NCBI RefSeq assembly: GCF_001654915.1
Contig: NZ_LXEQ01000048.1
DNA from: Buttiauxella ferragutiae
GTDB lineage: Bacteria > Pseudomonadota > Gammaproteobacteria > Enterobacterales > Enterobacteriaceae
DNA: 64,000 nt
Direction: 5' to 3' (one strand)
Part shown: positions 43,522 to 52,038 of the stretch, one piece after another
Position numbering within the stretch: position 1 is the first letter of the stretch
Layout of the letters: each line of letters opens with the position of its first letter
Program-made: the position numbers and the translations under genes
Notes under the pieces: model-generated
What the model was told of the DNA's origin: nothing
The model's database searches: none
The model's input: only the letters and a program-made list of their open reading frames with translations

Positions 43522-44223
43522 CTAAGGCTCCTGAATAATGGTGATGTTCTGACGGCGAATTTCATCCCGCGCGGCAGGGGTAATCAGGGTGTGGCGTGCA
43601 ACACGCAAACCTGCATCGCCAGAAAATGTCAGGATGTCGCTCAGCGTGAGTAATTTTTGGCTGGCCGCCGGTATTTTTTTGCCCGCAATGACAATGCCGT
43701 ATTGCTCAAGCGTGGTGACGTATTCAGCCAGCCGTGAAAGTAGCGGAAGCGGAAAGCCAGTGGCTTCGCGATTCAGGCATTCCGGGTTCAGGGTAGCGAT
43801 CACTTTTATGCGCCGATTGAGTGCGTGAAACGCCCATGAACTGGCGACGTTGTCTCGAATTCCGAGCGCAATTTTGCTCAGGCTATTGGTGGAAAGTGCT
43901 GGTAAAAACAGGCTGCTGTAATCAGCATCAGCCGTGGGTTGCTGGTCGCAATACAAAGCTCCGACACAAGTCGAATCAATCTTGTCGGCGTAGGCGTGTT
44001 TCAGCCCGGAGATGCAGGCGCTATGGGAGAAAGTCACCAACAGTTGAAACCCCGCACCATCAAGTGCAGCAAGACTGAGCATAGCCGCAGGTAAACTGCT
44101 GAAATTATCCCCCGTAACCACCACGCGAACTTTTTTACGCCCGGCGTTTAGCTCACGACGTTTTTGTTCCAGCAGCGCTGCAATCAGTGTGTCCAACCGT
44201 TGGGATAAAGCCTGGTGATCCAT
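43522..44223 (-). CDS. Flavoprotein of the UbiX/DFP fold in the microcompartment operon
   Basis: A 233-residue protein. The body resembles the flavoprotein fold of PF02441 (UbiX, Dfp, DmrB): a first strand VRVVVTGDN, then FLPALSTNSLSKIALGIRDN, which matches the P-A-x-x-N-x-x-x-K-I-A-x-G-I-x-D-N pattern binding FMN, and KVIATLNPE later. The first 27 residues (DHQALSQRLDTLIAALLEQK) form an amphipathic helix that could target it to the shell. I recall flavoproteins listed in some glycyl-radical microcompartment loci, but no function is established. A redox role such as reducing a cluster or recycling a cofactor in the lumen is a guess. GAGGG precedes the ATG. Confidence 0.75.
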   Translation of the reverse strand: MDHQALSQRLDTLIAALLEQKRRELNAGRKKVRVVVTGDNFSSLPAAMLSLAALDGAGFQLLVTFSHSACISGLKHAYADKIDSTCVGALYCDQQPTADADYSSLFLPALSTNSLSKIALGIRDNVASSWAFHALNRRIKVIATLNPECLNREATGFPLPLLSRLAEYVTTLEQYGIVIAGKKIPAASQKLLTLSDILTFSGDAGLRVARHTLITPAARDEIRRQNITIIQEP

Positions 44224-44235
44224 AGCGCCCTCACA

Positions 44236-44892
44236 TCAAACGGTTGGGTTGATTCGATAAACCAGGTCACCGTTGCGTAGCCCAAAACCATTGGCTTCTT
44301 CCACATCGATATGCAGTTCCAACACCGCATCAGCACTGACGCGCACCACGACATGCCCTAAAACACCGGCTCGCAAACCCTCGGCCTGCACGTCGATTTC
44401 CATGCCATCGCGCAAGCCATGCAACTGGGCTTCCTGCGGGGAAATATGAATATGACGCCAGGCGACAATCGTGCCGTGTGGTTTCGCGACATGCCCTTTC
44501 GGGCCGATGATTTCGATGCCTGGTGAATCATGCAGATCGCCGGACATACGCACCGGCGCTTTCACACCCAGCACGAAACTGTCTGCTACCGAGATCTCTA
44601 TTTGCGTGGTGTTGCGCAGTGGCCCCAAAACTCTGACGTTGGGGATATCGCCTTTTTGAGTGCGCAATGTCACTGTCTCTTCAGCAGCAAATTGCCCCGG
44701 CTGCTTAACCGCTTTCATGCGCGTTAACGTGGAGCCGTAACCGAACAGCACGTCCATATCTTCGCGGCACAGGTGAATATGGCGGTTAGAAACGCCCACC
44801 GGAATCATTAACGGTGCGGGATTTTTACCGGCAGCTAATTCCTGCATAATTTGTCGGGTGAGCCATTCGGCTTGGTGCTGAATATCATTCAT
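44236..44892 (-). CDS. pduL: Phosphate propanoyltransferase PduL
   Basis: A 218-residue PduL-type phosphotransacylase converting propionyl-CoA and phosphate to propionyl-phosphate and CoA, so CoA is recycled in the lumen. The zinc-binding histidines are in SNRHIHL and RHIHIS, and LELHIDVEEANGFGL follows. The N-terminal helix DIQHQAEWLTRQIMQELAA matches the encapsulation peptide found on microcompartment PduL and absent from housekeeping Pta. Its ATG lies two bases after the alcohol dehydrogenase stop, so translation is coupled. Confidence 0.95.
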   Translation of the reverse strand: MNDIQHQAEWLTRQIMQELAAGKNPAPLMIPVGVSNRHIHLCREDMDVLFGYGSTLTRMKAVKQPGQFAAEETVTLRTQKGDIPNVRVLGPLRNTTQIEISVADSFVLGVKAPVRMSGDLHDSPGIEIIGPKGHVAKPHGTIVAWRHIHISPQEAQLHGLRDGMEIDVQAEGLRAGVLGHVVVRVSADAVLELHIDVEEANGFGLRNGDLVYRINPTV

Positions 44893-44894
44893 AA

Positions 44895-46019
44895 CTAAGC
44901 GGCCTGATAAATAAGTGAAAGTAAGCGGTCAATATCCTGCGCCGTGGGCTGACGTGGATTGGTTATTGTGCAACCATCGGCAAGCGCCGCATCAATTAGC
45001 GGCTGGCGCAACGACTCAAATAACGCCTTCTCGGTACCCAACTCTTTTAAAGTGGCCGGAATACCAAACTGGCGATTAATAAGGCGGATGTTTTTGACCA
45101 GATGGGAAATAGCGACCTGCGGATTTTCATGATCAACACCGATAATACGAGCACATTTGATATAACGTTCGAGCGTGAGCGGCGTCGCCCCAGCGGCATT
45201 AAATTCAATAATCAGCGGCAACAGCATGGCATTAATTTTGCCGTGGGGAATATGCAGCATGCCGCCAATAGCGTGCGCCATGCCGTGAACCAGTCCAAGG
45301 CCGGAAGAATTAAAGGCCATGCCAGCCATGCAGGAAGCATTATGGATATGCGAACGAAACGCCAGGTTGCTCTCATCGTGACAGACCTGTGGTAAATACT
45401 GCCAGACTATCGCTATCGCCTTTTCCGCCAGCGCGTCGCTGAAATCATTCGCCCCAGTCGAAACCAGCGCTTCAATCGCATGCGTCAGCACATCCATTCC
45501 GGTGTCGACGGTAATATGCCGCGGGATGCTCAGCACCAGATAGGGGTCAAGAATGGCAATATCGGGGACCAGCTCTTGCGCCACTAAGGGATATTTACGG
45601 CCATTTTGTGGGTCAGAAATTATCGCGTACGAAGTGACTTCAGAACCCGAACCACTGGTGGTGGGAATCGCAATCAGCTCAATCGAATGGGAGCGATAAT
45701 ATTCTTCGAGAGTGACTTTAATGCCTTTTGCGGCATCCAGCGCCGAGCCACCGCCGAGGGCGATAATGGTATCCGGTCTGAACGCTTTAAATTTTTCAGC
45801 ACCTGCTTTTAAAATATCGATATTGGGGTCTGGTTTCACCTCACTAAATATGGATATTGCGGCGTGCGGCATCACATCAATCAGATAACGTGTCTTACCG
45901 GATGACACCATAAAATCATCAGTGACGATGGCAACTCTTTTATTATTTAACGTACTTAGTGAGTTTATCGCCTCTTCACCAAAATAAATTTTTGGACAGG
46001 AGAAAAAATGATTCGCCAT
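44895..46019 (-). CDS. pduQ: Iron-containing alcohol dehydrogenase (PduQ-like)
   Basis: A 374-residue group III alcohol dehydrogenase. ALGGGSALDAAKGI is the NAD-binding region, and GMAHAIGGMLHIPHG carries the metal-binding histidines. It should reduce propanal to 1-propanol (or 3-hydroxypropanal to 1,3-propanediol), regenerating NAD+ for the aldehyde dehydrogenase. There is no obvious targeting helix; Salmonella PduQ is, from memory, carried in by binding PduP. It is the first gene of the minus-strand set, with about 125 bases of promoter region upstream before a terminator of the neighbouring SDR gene. Confidence 0.92.
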   Translation of the reverse strand: MANHFFSCPKIYFGEEAINSLSTLNNKRVAIVTDDFMVSSGKTRYLIDVMPHAAISIFSEVKPDPNIDILKAGAEKFKAFRPDTIIALGGGSALDAAKGIKVTLEEYYRSHSIELIAIPTTSGSGSEVTSYAIISDPQNGRKYPLVAQELVPDIAILDPYLVLSIPRHITVDTGMDVLTHAIEALVSTGANDFSDALAEKAIAIVWQYLPQVCHDESNLAFRSHIHNASCMAGMAFNSSGLGLVHGMAHAIGGMLHIPHGKINAMLLPLIIEFNAAGATPLTLERYIKCARIIGVDHENPQVAISHLVKNIRLINRQFGIPATLKELGTEKALFESLRQPLIDAALADGCTITNPRQPTAQDIDRLLSLIYQAA

Positions 46020-46111
46020 CGCTTAAATACCTGTGAACACCAAACGCAAAAGAGGGTTTTAAGCTAGCATGGGGAAATTTAAAACAGGCTACGAATGCTT
46101 GTGCAGGAGAA

Positions 46112-46125
46112 GGATTATTTTGCCC
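46112..46125 (-). promoter_or_regulatory. Candidate shared regulator motif upstream of the alcohol dehydrogenase
   Basis: Minus strand GGGCAAAATAATCC, about 93 bases before the ATG, with a second GCAAAACAA just upstream (46127-46135), so two A-rich half-sites lie 13 bases apart. Similar elements precede pduA and metK. Confidence 0.3.
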
Positions 46126-46144
46126 GGTTGTTTTGCAAGGCAGC

Positions 46145-46190
46145 AAAAAAATACCCCCGAACGACAGACTCAATGCTTTTTCGGGGGTAT
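46145..46190 (-). terminator. Rho-independent terminator of the SDR gene
   Basis: ATACCCCCGA and TCGGGGGTAT (46151-46160, 46181-46190) form a strong stem. On the minus strand it is followed by a run of T (46145-46150). It sits eight bases after the SDR stop and insulates the microcompartment promoter. Confidence 0.85.
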
Positions 46191-46198
46191 CACTAAAC

Positions 46199-46963
46199 TT
46201 AAACGCCGTTAATTGATGCCCCGCCGTCCACTAAAGACGCGGTGCCCGTCACAAACGACGATTCATCAGACGCCAGCCATAATACCGCTCGCGCTATTTC
46301 TTCCGGTTTCCCTACCCGTTTGAGCGCGTGCAACCCGGTGATGAATGCCTGCGATTCCGCCGTATCATTCATATCGCGATACATATCGGTGTCCACTGCG
46401 CCCGGCAAAACAGAATTGACGCGAATATTCTGCGGGCCAAATTCCGATGCTAACGCCTGCGTCAGCCCAATTAACCCGGCTTTGCTGGCGGCGTACGAGG
46501 CGACTTGTGGGAATGCGAAGGAATAGCCGACGAACGTAGACGTAAAGATCACCGAGCCGCCGCCGTGTTTGAGCATTTCGGCAATTTGATGTTTAGCTCC
46601 GAGGAAAGATCCGGTCAGATTGATGGCAACCACATTGGCAAACCCTTCCGCTGAGACTTCAGTACTCGGGCCATTTTCACCTAACGTCCCCGCATTGTTG
46701 AAGGCGATATCCAGGCGGCCCCATGTTTGCACCGCTTTTTCCACCAGAGCTTTGGCGTAGGCTTCTTCGCGCACATCACCCGTTACGGCGACGGCCTCGC
46801 CCCCGGCAGCTTTAATTTCATCAACCAGTTGAGCAAGTTCGGCTTCACGCCTGGCACCGACGACCACTTTTGCGCCTTCAGCGGCGAACAGTTTCGCGGT
46901 GACATATCCGATGCCAGAACTGGCTCCGGTAACAATGGCAACTTTATCGGCTAATCGTTTCAT
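46199..46963 (-). CDS. SDR-family oxidoreductase
   Basis: A 254-residue classical short-chain dehydrogenase. TGASSGIGY binds the cofactor, NNAGT follows, and the catalytic Ser-Tyr-Lys is seen as the serine region SVIFTSTF and YAASKAG. GARREAE after strand two suggests NADP preference. It resembles glucose-1-dehydrogenase-like SDRs, but its substrate is unknown. It is monocistronic, closed by a good terminator. A minisatellite occupies the region upstream. Confidence 0.9.
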   Translation of the reverse strand: MKRLADKVAIVTGASSGIGYVTAKLFAAEGAKVVVGARREAELAQLVDEIKAAGGEAVAVTGDVREEAYAKALVEKAVQTWGRLDIAFNNAGTLGENGPSTEVSAEGFANVVAINLTGSFLGAKHQIAEMLKHGGGSVIFTSTFVGYSFAFPQVASYAASKAGLIGLTQALASEFGPQNIRVNSVLPGAVDTDMYRDMNDTAESQAFITGLHALKRVGKPEEIARAVLWLASDESSFVTGTASLVDGGASINGV

Positions 46964-47052
46964 GAGAGGACCCCAGTGGAGCGGTCAGAATTTGACCGCT
47001 CATGGAGTATGGTTCCGGAAGGGGATTATTGCATTATTGGCTGTAGGGATGC

Positions 47053-47241
47053 CCTCACCCCGACCCTCTCCCTCAGGAGAGGGAGAACACCAGACTGTCC
47101 CTTCTCCCCCAGGACAGCGAGAACTCCAGACTGTCCCTTCTCGCCCCAGGACAGCGAGAACTCCAGACTGTCCCTTCTCCCTCAGGACAGCGAGAACACC
47201 AGACAGTCCCTTCTCCCTCAGGGAGAAGGTTAGGATGAGGG
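47053..47241. repeat. Minisatellite nested in an inverted repeat
   Basis: Tandem units of 36-37 bases begin with GAGAAC at 47083, 47119, 47156 and 47192; the last is partial. Each reads GAGAAC-[AT]CCAGAC-[TA]GTCCCTTCTC, then CCCAGGACAGC or a near variant. The flanks CCCTCACCCCGACCCTCTCC (47052-47071) and AGAAGGTTAGGATGAGGG (47224-47241) are inverted copies of one another, so the tandem array sits in the loop of a palindromic element. It lies between hrpA and the SDR gene. Confidence 0.8.
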
Positions 47242-47246
47242 TTGTT

Positions 47247-50200
47247 TTAAACAGTAATCGCTTCCATCGCCTGCAAAATACGCTTATCGGAAATCGGGTA
47301 CGGCGTACCTAATTGCTGCGCAAAGAAGCTGACGCGCAGCTCTTCAATCATCCAACGGATTTCCAGCACGTCATCGTCAACCCGACGAGTCGGTGGCAGT
47401 TTGTTTAGCCACTGCTGCCAGGTTTGCTGCACATGCTCAACTTTCAGCATTTGCACCCGGTCGCGATGTGGGTCAACCGCCATTTTCTCGAGGCGTTTCT
47501 CGATGGCATTCAGATAACGCAGCGTATCGCCTAAACGTTTGTAGCCGTTTCCGGTGACAAAACCGCGATACACCAGGCCGTTCATTTGCGCTTTCACATC
47601 TGACAAACCGAGCGCCATGGTCATGTCCACGCGCCCTTTCAGCCGTTTATTGATGTTGAAAACAGCCGTGAGAATTTGTTCGACCTGTTTGGCAATTTCC
47701 ACCACGGTTTCGTTGAGTTCTGCACGCACTTTCTCATGCAGCGTGGCAAAACCCTCTTCGCTCCACACTGGCCCGCCAGCCTGCGCAATCAACTTATCCA
47801 CGCCACAAGAGATGCAGTCGTCAATCAAATCCATCACTTTGCCGTACGGGTTAAAGTACAGGCCGAGCTTGGCTTTGTTGGGCAATTTTTCATGCAGGTA
47901 TTTAATCGGCGATGGAATGTTCAGCAGTAACAAACGGCGCAAGCCCCGCCACATCGCCTGCTGCTGTTCGAGCGGGTTATCAAACAGTTTGATCGCCACA
48001 CTGTCTTTTTCATCCACCAGCGCCGGGAATGCCTTCATGCGGTAGTTACCGCGTTTTTGCTCGTAGCTTTCCGGCAATGAACCGAAGCTCCAGATATGCA
48101 GGCCGCTTTGTTCGATGCCGTCATCGGCAACCGCAGAGAGCGTTTGCTGGACTTTATCCTTCAACCCGCCCTTCAACTCGGTGAGGTCTTTACCCTCTTT
48201 GAGTTTCTTGTTGTTTTCATCGACGATACGGAAAGTCATCTTCAGGTGATCGGGCACCTGATCCCAATGCCAGTCTTCGCGGTCGATGGTGATGCCCGAC
48301 ATGCGGCGGAATTCGCGCTCTAAGCTTTCAAGCAGCGGCAATTCCAGCGGCGTGGCACGGCCTAAAAATGCTTCGGCATAGTTAGGCGCAGGCACAAAGT
48401 TGCGACGCACCGGTTTTGGCAGTGACTTTATCAGCGCAATCACCAGTTCACGGCGCACACCAGGAATTTGCCATTCAAACCCGGCCTCTTCCACCTGGTT
48501 TAATAACGGCAACGGAATATGTACCGTTACACCATCGGCGTCAGCACCTGGTTCAAACTGGTAAGTCAGGCGTAGCTTGAGATTGCCCTGATGCCAGAAG
48601 TTCGGATAGTCGAGCTTGCTGACTTGTTCCGCGCCCTCTTTGATCAACATGCTCTTTTCGAAATTGAGCAAATCCGGCGTCTCTTTGCTGGCCTGTTTCC
48701 ACCAGTTATCAAAGTGACGCGCAGAGATCACATCATGGGCAATCCGTTGGTCGTAAAACTCGAACAGTGTGTCGTCGTCTACCAGAATGTCGCGGCGGCG
48801 GGATTTATGTTCCAGCTCTTCAATTTCATTGCGCAATTTGAGGTTGTCGCGGAAGAAGGCATGGCGAGTTTGCCAGTCGCCCTCCACCAGCGCATGGCGA
48901 ATAAACAACTCGCGGCATAACGCTGGGTCAATCTGGCTGTAATTGACGCCGCGCGCAGCAACAATCGGCAAGCCGTACAGCGTGACTTTTTCTGTCGCCA
49001 TTACCGCGCCCTGGGATTTCTCCCAGTGTGGTTCGCTGTAAGAGCGTTTGAGCAGATGCTGCGCCAGCGGCTCCACCCATTCCGGGTCGATACGGGCGGC
49101 AATGCGCCCCCACAGGCGGCTGGTTTCCACCAGTTCGGCGACCATCGTCCATTTTGGTGGTTTCTTAAATAAACCGGAGCCTGGGAAGATAGAGAAACGG
49201 GCGTTGCGCGCGCCGGTGTATTCCTGTTTATCAGCATCTTTCTGGCCGATATGGGAAAGCAAGCCGGTCAGTAAGGCGCAGTGAACCGAACGGAAATCAG
49301 CCGGTTCGCTGTTAATCGGCAAACCGAGTTCTTTCACAACCTGACGTAATTGGGTGTAGATGTCTTGCCATTCACGCACACGCAAATAGTTGAGGTAGTC
49401 AAGTTTGCACTGGCGGCGGAACTGGTTCGACGATAGCTCTTTTTGCTGCTCGCCAAGGTAGTTCCACAAATTGACATACGCGAGGAAGTCAGACTCTTTG
49501 TCATGGAAGCGACGATGTTTTTCATCGGACGCCTGCTGTTTGTCCATCGGGCGCTCGCGCGGATCCTGAATCGACAAACCAGCGGTTATGATCATCACTT
49601 CACGCACGCAACCAAATTTCTGCGCTTCAAGCACCATACGCGCCAGGCGTGGGTCAACAGGGAGCTGAGCAAGCTGGCGGCCCGAAGGCGTTAATTTATA
49701 GACGCTATGTTCTTCGTCGCTGGTAATCGCGCCCAGCTCTTCAAGCAGGCGCACGCCATCCTGAATATTGCGTTTGTCCGGTGCTTCAACGAACGGGAAT
49801 GCGGCAATATCGCCCAGCCCGAGTGCCGTCATCTGCAAGATGACGGACGCCAGGTTGGTACGCAGAATTTCCGGGTCGGTAAATTCCGGGCGTGACAGGA
49901 AGTCATCCTCAGAATAGAGGCGAATACAAATCCCATCGGATACACGCCCGCAACGCCCTTTACGCTGGTTGGCTGACGCCTGCGAAACCGGCTCAATCGG
50001 CAAACGCTGCACTTTGGTGCGGTAGCTGTAGCGGCTGATTCGCGCGGTACCGGGGTCGATAACGTATTTGATTCCCGGCACGGTCAGCGAGGTTTCAGCC
50101 ACGTTGGTCGCCAGCACAATGCGCCGCCCGACATGCGACTGGAACACACGGTTTTGTTCGCTGTTCGACAGGCGTGCATACAGCGGCAGCACTTCGGTAT

Positions 50201-51146
50201 GCGGTAAGTTCAGCTTGTTTAATGCATCAGCGGTGTCACGAATTTCGCGCTCACCACTCATGAAGATCAGTATATCGCCGGCACTTTCATGACCGAGTTC
50301 GTCCACCGCGTCAAAAATGGCTTGTAGCTGGTCGCGATCGGTATCGTCAGCTTCTTCAACAATCGGGCGATAGCGCACTTCAACCGGATAGGTGCGGCCA
50401 GACACTTCGATGATTGGCGCATTATTGAAATGGCGCGAGAAGCGTTCAGGATCGATGGTCGCCGAGGTAATAATGATTTTCAGATCGGGGCGACGCGGCA
50501 GTAGTTCACGCAAATAACCCAGCAGGAAATCAATGTTCAGACTGCGTTCGTGCGCTTCATCAATGATGATGGTGTCGTACTGCATCAGCAGTCGGTCTTG
50601 CTGAATTTCCGCCAGCAAGATGCCGTCGGTCATCAGTTTGACCATGGTGTTTTCACTGACGTGATCGGTGAAACGCACCTTATAGCCTACACAACTACCG
50701 GGCTCGGTTTGCAGCTCTTCGGCAATACGGTTGGCAACGGTTCGTGCCGCCAGACGGCGCGGCTGCGTGTGACCAATCAGCCCTGTTAACCCGCGCCCCA
50801 GTTCCATGCAGATTTTTGGCAACTGCGTGGTTTTACCTGAGCCAGTTTCACCCGCCACGATAACCACCTGATGGTCACGAATGGCATCGTAAATGTCCTG
50901 TTTCTTTTGGCTGACAGGCAGGTTTTCTGGGTAGGTGATTTTCGGTCGCGAGGCTGCGCGCAGCAGAACCTTACCGGCTGCCGCTTCGATTTCCTGGGCC
51001 AGTGCCTCTAACACCGCCTGCTGCGATTCAGGATTTTTCACCTTCTTCGCGCCATGTATTCGGCGGGAGAAACGTTGTCTGTCGCGTAGCATTAAGCCGT
51101 CGAGGCGAGAGAATAATGAGGACAGTGAGGGTTTTATGTTTTCCAT
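47247..51146 (-). CDS. hrpA: ATP-dependent RNA helicase HrpA
   Basis: A 1299-residue DEAH-box helicase, the same length class as E. coli HrpA (1300). Motif I is GETGSGKTTQ, motif II DEAH in IIIDEAHERS, motif III SAT, and QRKGRCGR is motif VI. A long C-terminal region ending in YPISDKRILQAME follows. It processes fimbrial mRNA in E. coli and rescues stalled ribosomes by collision resolution. A GTG at 51170 would add eight residues; the ATG at 51146 aligns with the E. coli start, but neither has a strong ribosome binding site. It is divergent from azoR, as in E. coli. Confidence 0.97.
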   Translation of the reverse strand: MENIKPSLSSLFSRLDGLMLRDRQRFSRRIHGAKKVKNPESQQAVLEALAQEIEAAAGKVLLRAASRPKITYPENLPVSQKKQDIYDAIRDHQVVIVAGETGSGKTTQLPKICMELGRGLTGLIGHTQPRRLAARTVANRIAEELQTEPGSCVGYKVRFTDHVSENTMVKLMTDGILLAEIQQDRLLMQYDTIIIDEAHERSLNIDFLLGYLRELLPRRPDLKIIITSATIDPERFSRHFNNAPIIEVSGRTYPVEVRYRPIVEEADDTDRDQLQAIFDAVDELGHESAGDILIFMSGEREIRDTADALNKLNLPHTEVLPLYARLSNSEQNRVFQSHVGRRIVLATNVAETSLTVPGIKYVIDPGTARISRYSYRTKVQRLPIEPVSQASANQRKGRCGRVSDGICIRLYSEDDFLSRPEFTDPEILRTNLASVILQMTALGLGDIAAFPFVEAPDKRNIQDGVRLLEELGAITSDEEHSVYKLTPSGRQLAQLPVDPRLARMVLEAQKFGCVREVMIITAGLSIQDPRERPMDKQQASDEKHRRFHDKESDFLAYVNLWNYLGEQQKELSSNQFRRQCKLDYLNYLRVREWQDIYTQLRQVVKELGLPINSEPADFRSVHCALLTGLLSHIGQKDADKQEYTGARNARFSIFPGSGLFKKPPKWTMVAELVETSRLWGRIAARIDPEWVEPLAQHLLKRSYSEPHWEKSQGAVMATEKVTLYGLPIVAARGVNYSQIDPALCRELFIRHALVEGDWQTRHAFFRDNLKLRNEIEELEHKSRRRDILVDDDTLFEFYDQRIAHDVISARHFDNWWKQASKETPDLLNFEKSMLIKEGAEQVSKLDYPNFWHQGNLKLRLTYQFEPGADADGVTVHIPLPLLNQVEEAGFEWQIPGVRRELVIALIKSLPKPVRRNFVPAPNYAEAFLGRATPLELPLLESLEREFRRMSGITIDREDWHWDQVPDHLKMTFRIVDENNKKLKEGKDLTELKGGLKDKVQQTLSAVADDGIEQSGLHIWSFGSLPESYEQKRGNYRMKAFPALVDEKDSVAIKLFDNPLEQQQAMWRGLRRLLLLNIPSPIKYLHEKLPNKAKLGLYFNPYGKVMDLIDDCISCGVDKLIAQAGGPVWSEEGFATLHEKVRAELNETVVEIAKQVEQILTAVFNINKRLKGRVDMTMALGLSDVKAQMNGLVYRGFVTGNGYKRLGDTLRYLNAIEKRLEKMAVDPHRDRVQMLKVEHVQQTWQQWLNKLPPTRRVDDDVLEIRWMIEELRVSFFAQQLGTPYPISDKRILQAMEAITV

Positions 51147-51242
51147 TGCGTAGTCATCTGGGCAGCGCACTGCCTGGTAAGTCTTTATCGTTAATTGGCG
51201 CTAGATTAGCACATCACGCCTTTTGACGCCTTGTTCAATAAA

Positions 51243-51261
51243 ATCGAACATAGAGTTCGAT
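51243..51261. promoter_or_regulatory. Perfect inverted repeat in the hrpA-azoR intergenic region
   Basis: ATCGAAC (51243-51249) and GTTCGAT (51255-51261) are separated by five bases, about 92 bases before the azoR ATG. It could be an operator for a dimeric regulator of azoR or hrpA; the binder is unknown. Confidence 0.4.
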
Positions 51262-51352
51262 ATATTGCGCTATCACTGCAATCGGATTGTGAATAAAGTA
51301 ACCCTCAGCGAACGGGCAATCTGTCCGAATGAACACAATAAAGGAATCACCC

Positions 51353-51958
51353 ATGAGCAAAGTATTAGTCCTGAAGTCCAGTATCCTGGCAGGTTACTCT
51401 CAGTCAAATCAACTGTCCGACTATTTTGTTGAACAATGGCGTGAAGAGCATAGCGCAGATGAGATCACCGTGCGTGATTTGGCTGCAAACCCAATCCCTG
51501 TACTGGATGGCGAGCTGGTTGGCGCACTGCGTCCAAGCGACGCCCCACTGTCTCCACGTCAGCAAGAAGCGCTGGCGCTGTCTGACGAACTGATTGCTGA
51601 GCTGAAAGCTCACGATGTGATTGTTATCAACGCGCCAATGTACAACTTCAACATTCCAACACAGTTGAAGAACTATTTCGACCTGGTGGCGCGTGCTGGC
51701 GTGACTTTCCGTTACACCGAAAAAGGCCCAGAAGGCTTGGTTACCGGTAAGCGTGCTGTGATCCTGACCAGCCGTGGCGGTATTCATAAAGATACCCCAA
51801 CCGATCTGCTGGTACCGTATCTGAACATCTTCCTCGGCTTCATCGGGATTACCGATGTGAACTATGTGTTCGCTGAAGGGATTGCTTACGGTCCGGAAGT
51901 GGCGAGCAAAGCGCAATCTGACGCAAAAGCGGCAATTGATAGCATCGTAACTGCATAG
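51353..51958 (+). CDS. azoR: FMN-dependent NADH-azoreductase
   Basis: A 201-residue flavodoxin-fold enzyme nearly identical to E. coli AzoR (also 201): MSKVLVLKSSILAGYSQSNQ, PMYNFNIPTQLKNYFD and SRGGIHKD. It reduces azo dyes and quinones by two electrons using NADH and protects against thiol stress. The frame opens eight codons upstream, but AAAGGA sits nine bases before the ATG at 51353, matching the family start. A bidirectional terminator follows at 52007. Confidence 0.97.
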   Translation: MSKVLVLKSSILAGYSQSNQLSDYFVEQWREEHSADEITVRDLAANPIPVLDGELVGALRPSDAPLSPRQQEALALSDELIAELKAHDVIVINAPMYNFNIPTQLKNYFDLVARAGVTFRYTEKGPEGLVTGKRAVILTSRGGIHKDTPTDLLVPYLNIFLGFIGITDVNYVFAEGIAYGPEVASKAQSDAKAAIDSIVTA

Positions 51959-52006
51959 TTTTTGATGCAAATGGTGGGTGGCGCTAACGCTTACCCACCC
52001 TACGTA

Positions 52007-52037
52007 AAAAACGGCAAACATAATGTTTGCCGTTTTT
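52007..52037. terminator. Bidirectional terminator between azoR and the DapA-like gene
   Basis: AAAAACGGCAAACA (52007-52020) pairs with TGTTTGCCGTTTTT (52024-52037), with a three-base loop. T-runs are present on both strands, serving the convergent genes on either side. Confidence 0.9.
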
Positions 52038-52038
52038 A

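Noticed and set aside
46020..46145. Cobalamin riboswitch before the microcompartment operon
   Set aside because: No B12-box-like sequence seen, and the pathway does not use B12.
47083..47213. Tandem repeats considered as a CRISPR array
   Set aside because: Units are contiguous with no unique spacers, and no cas genes are nearby.
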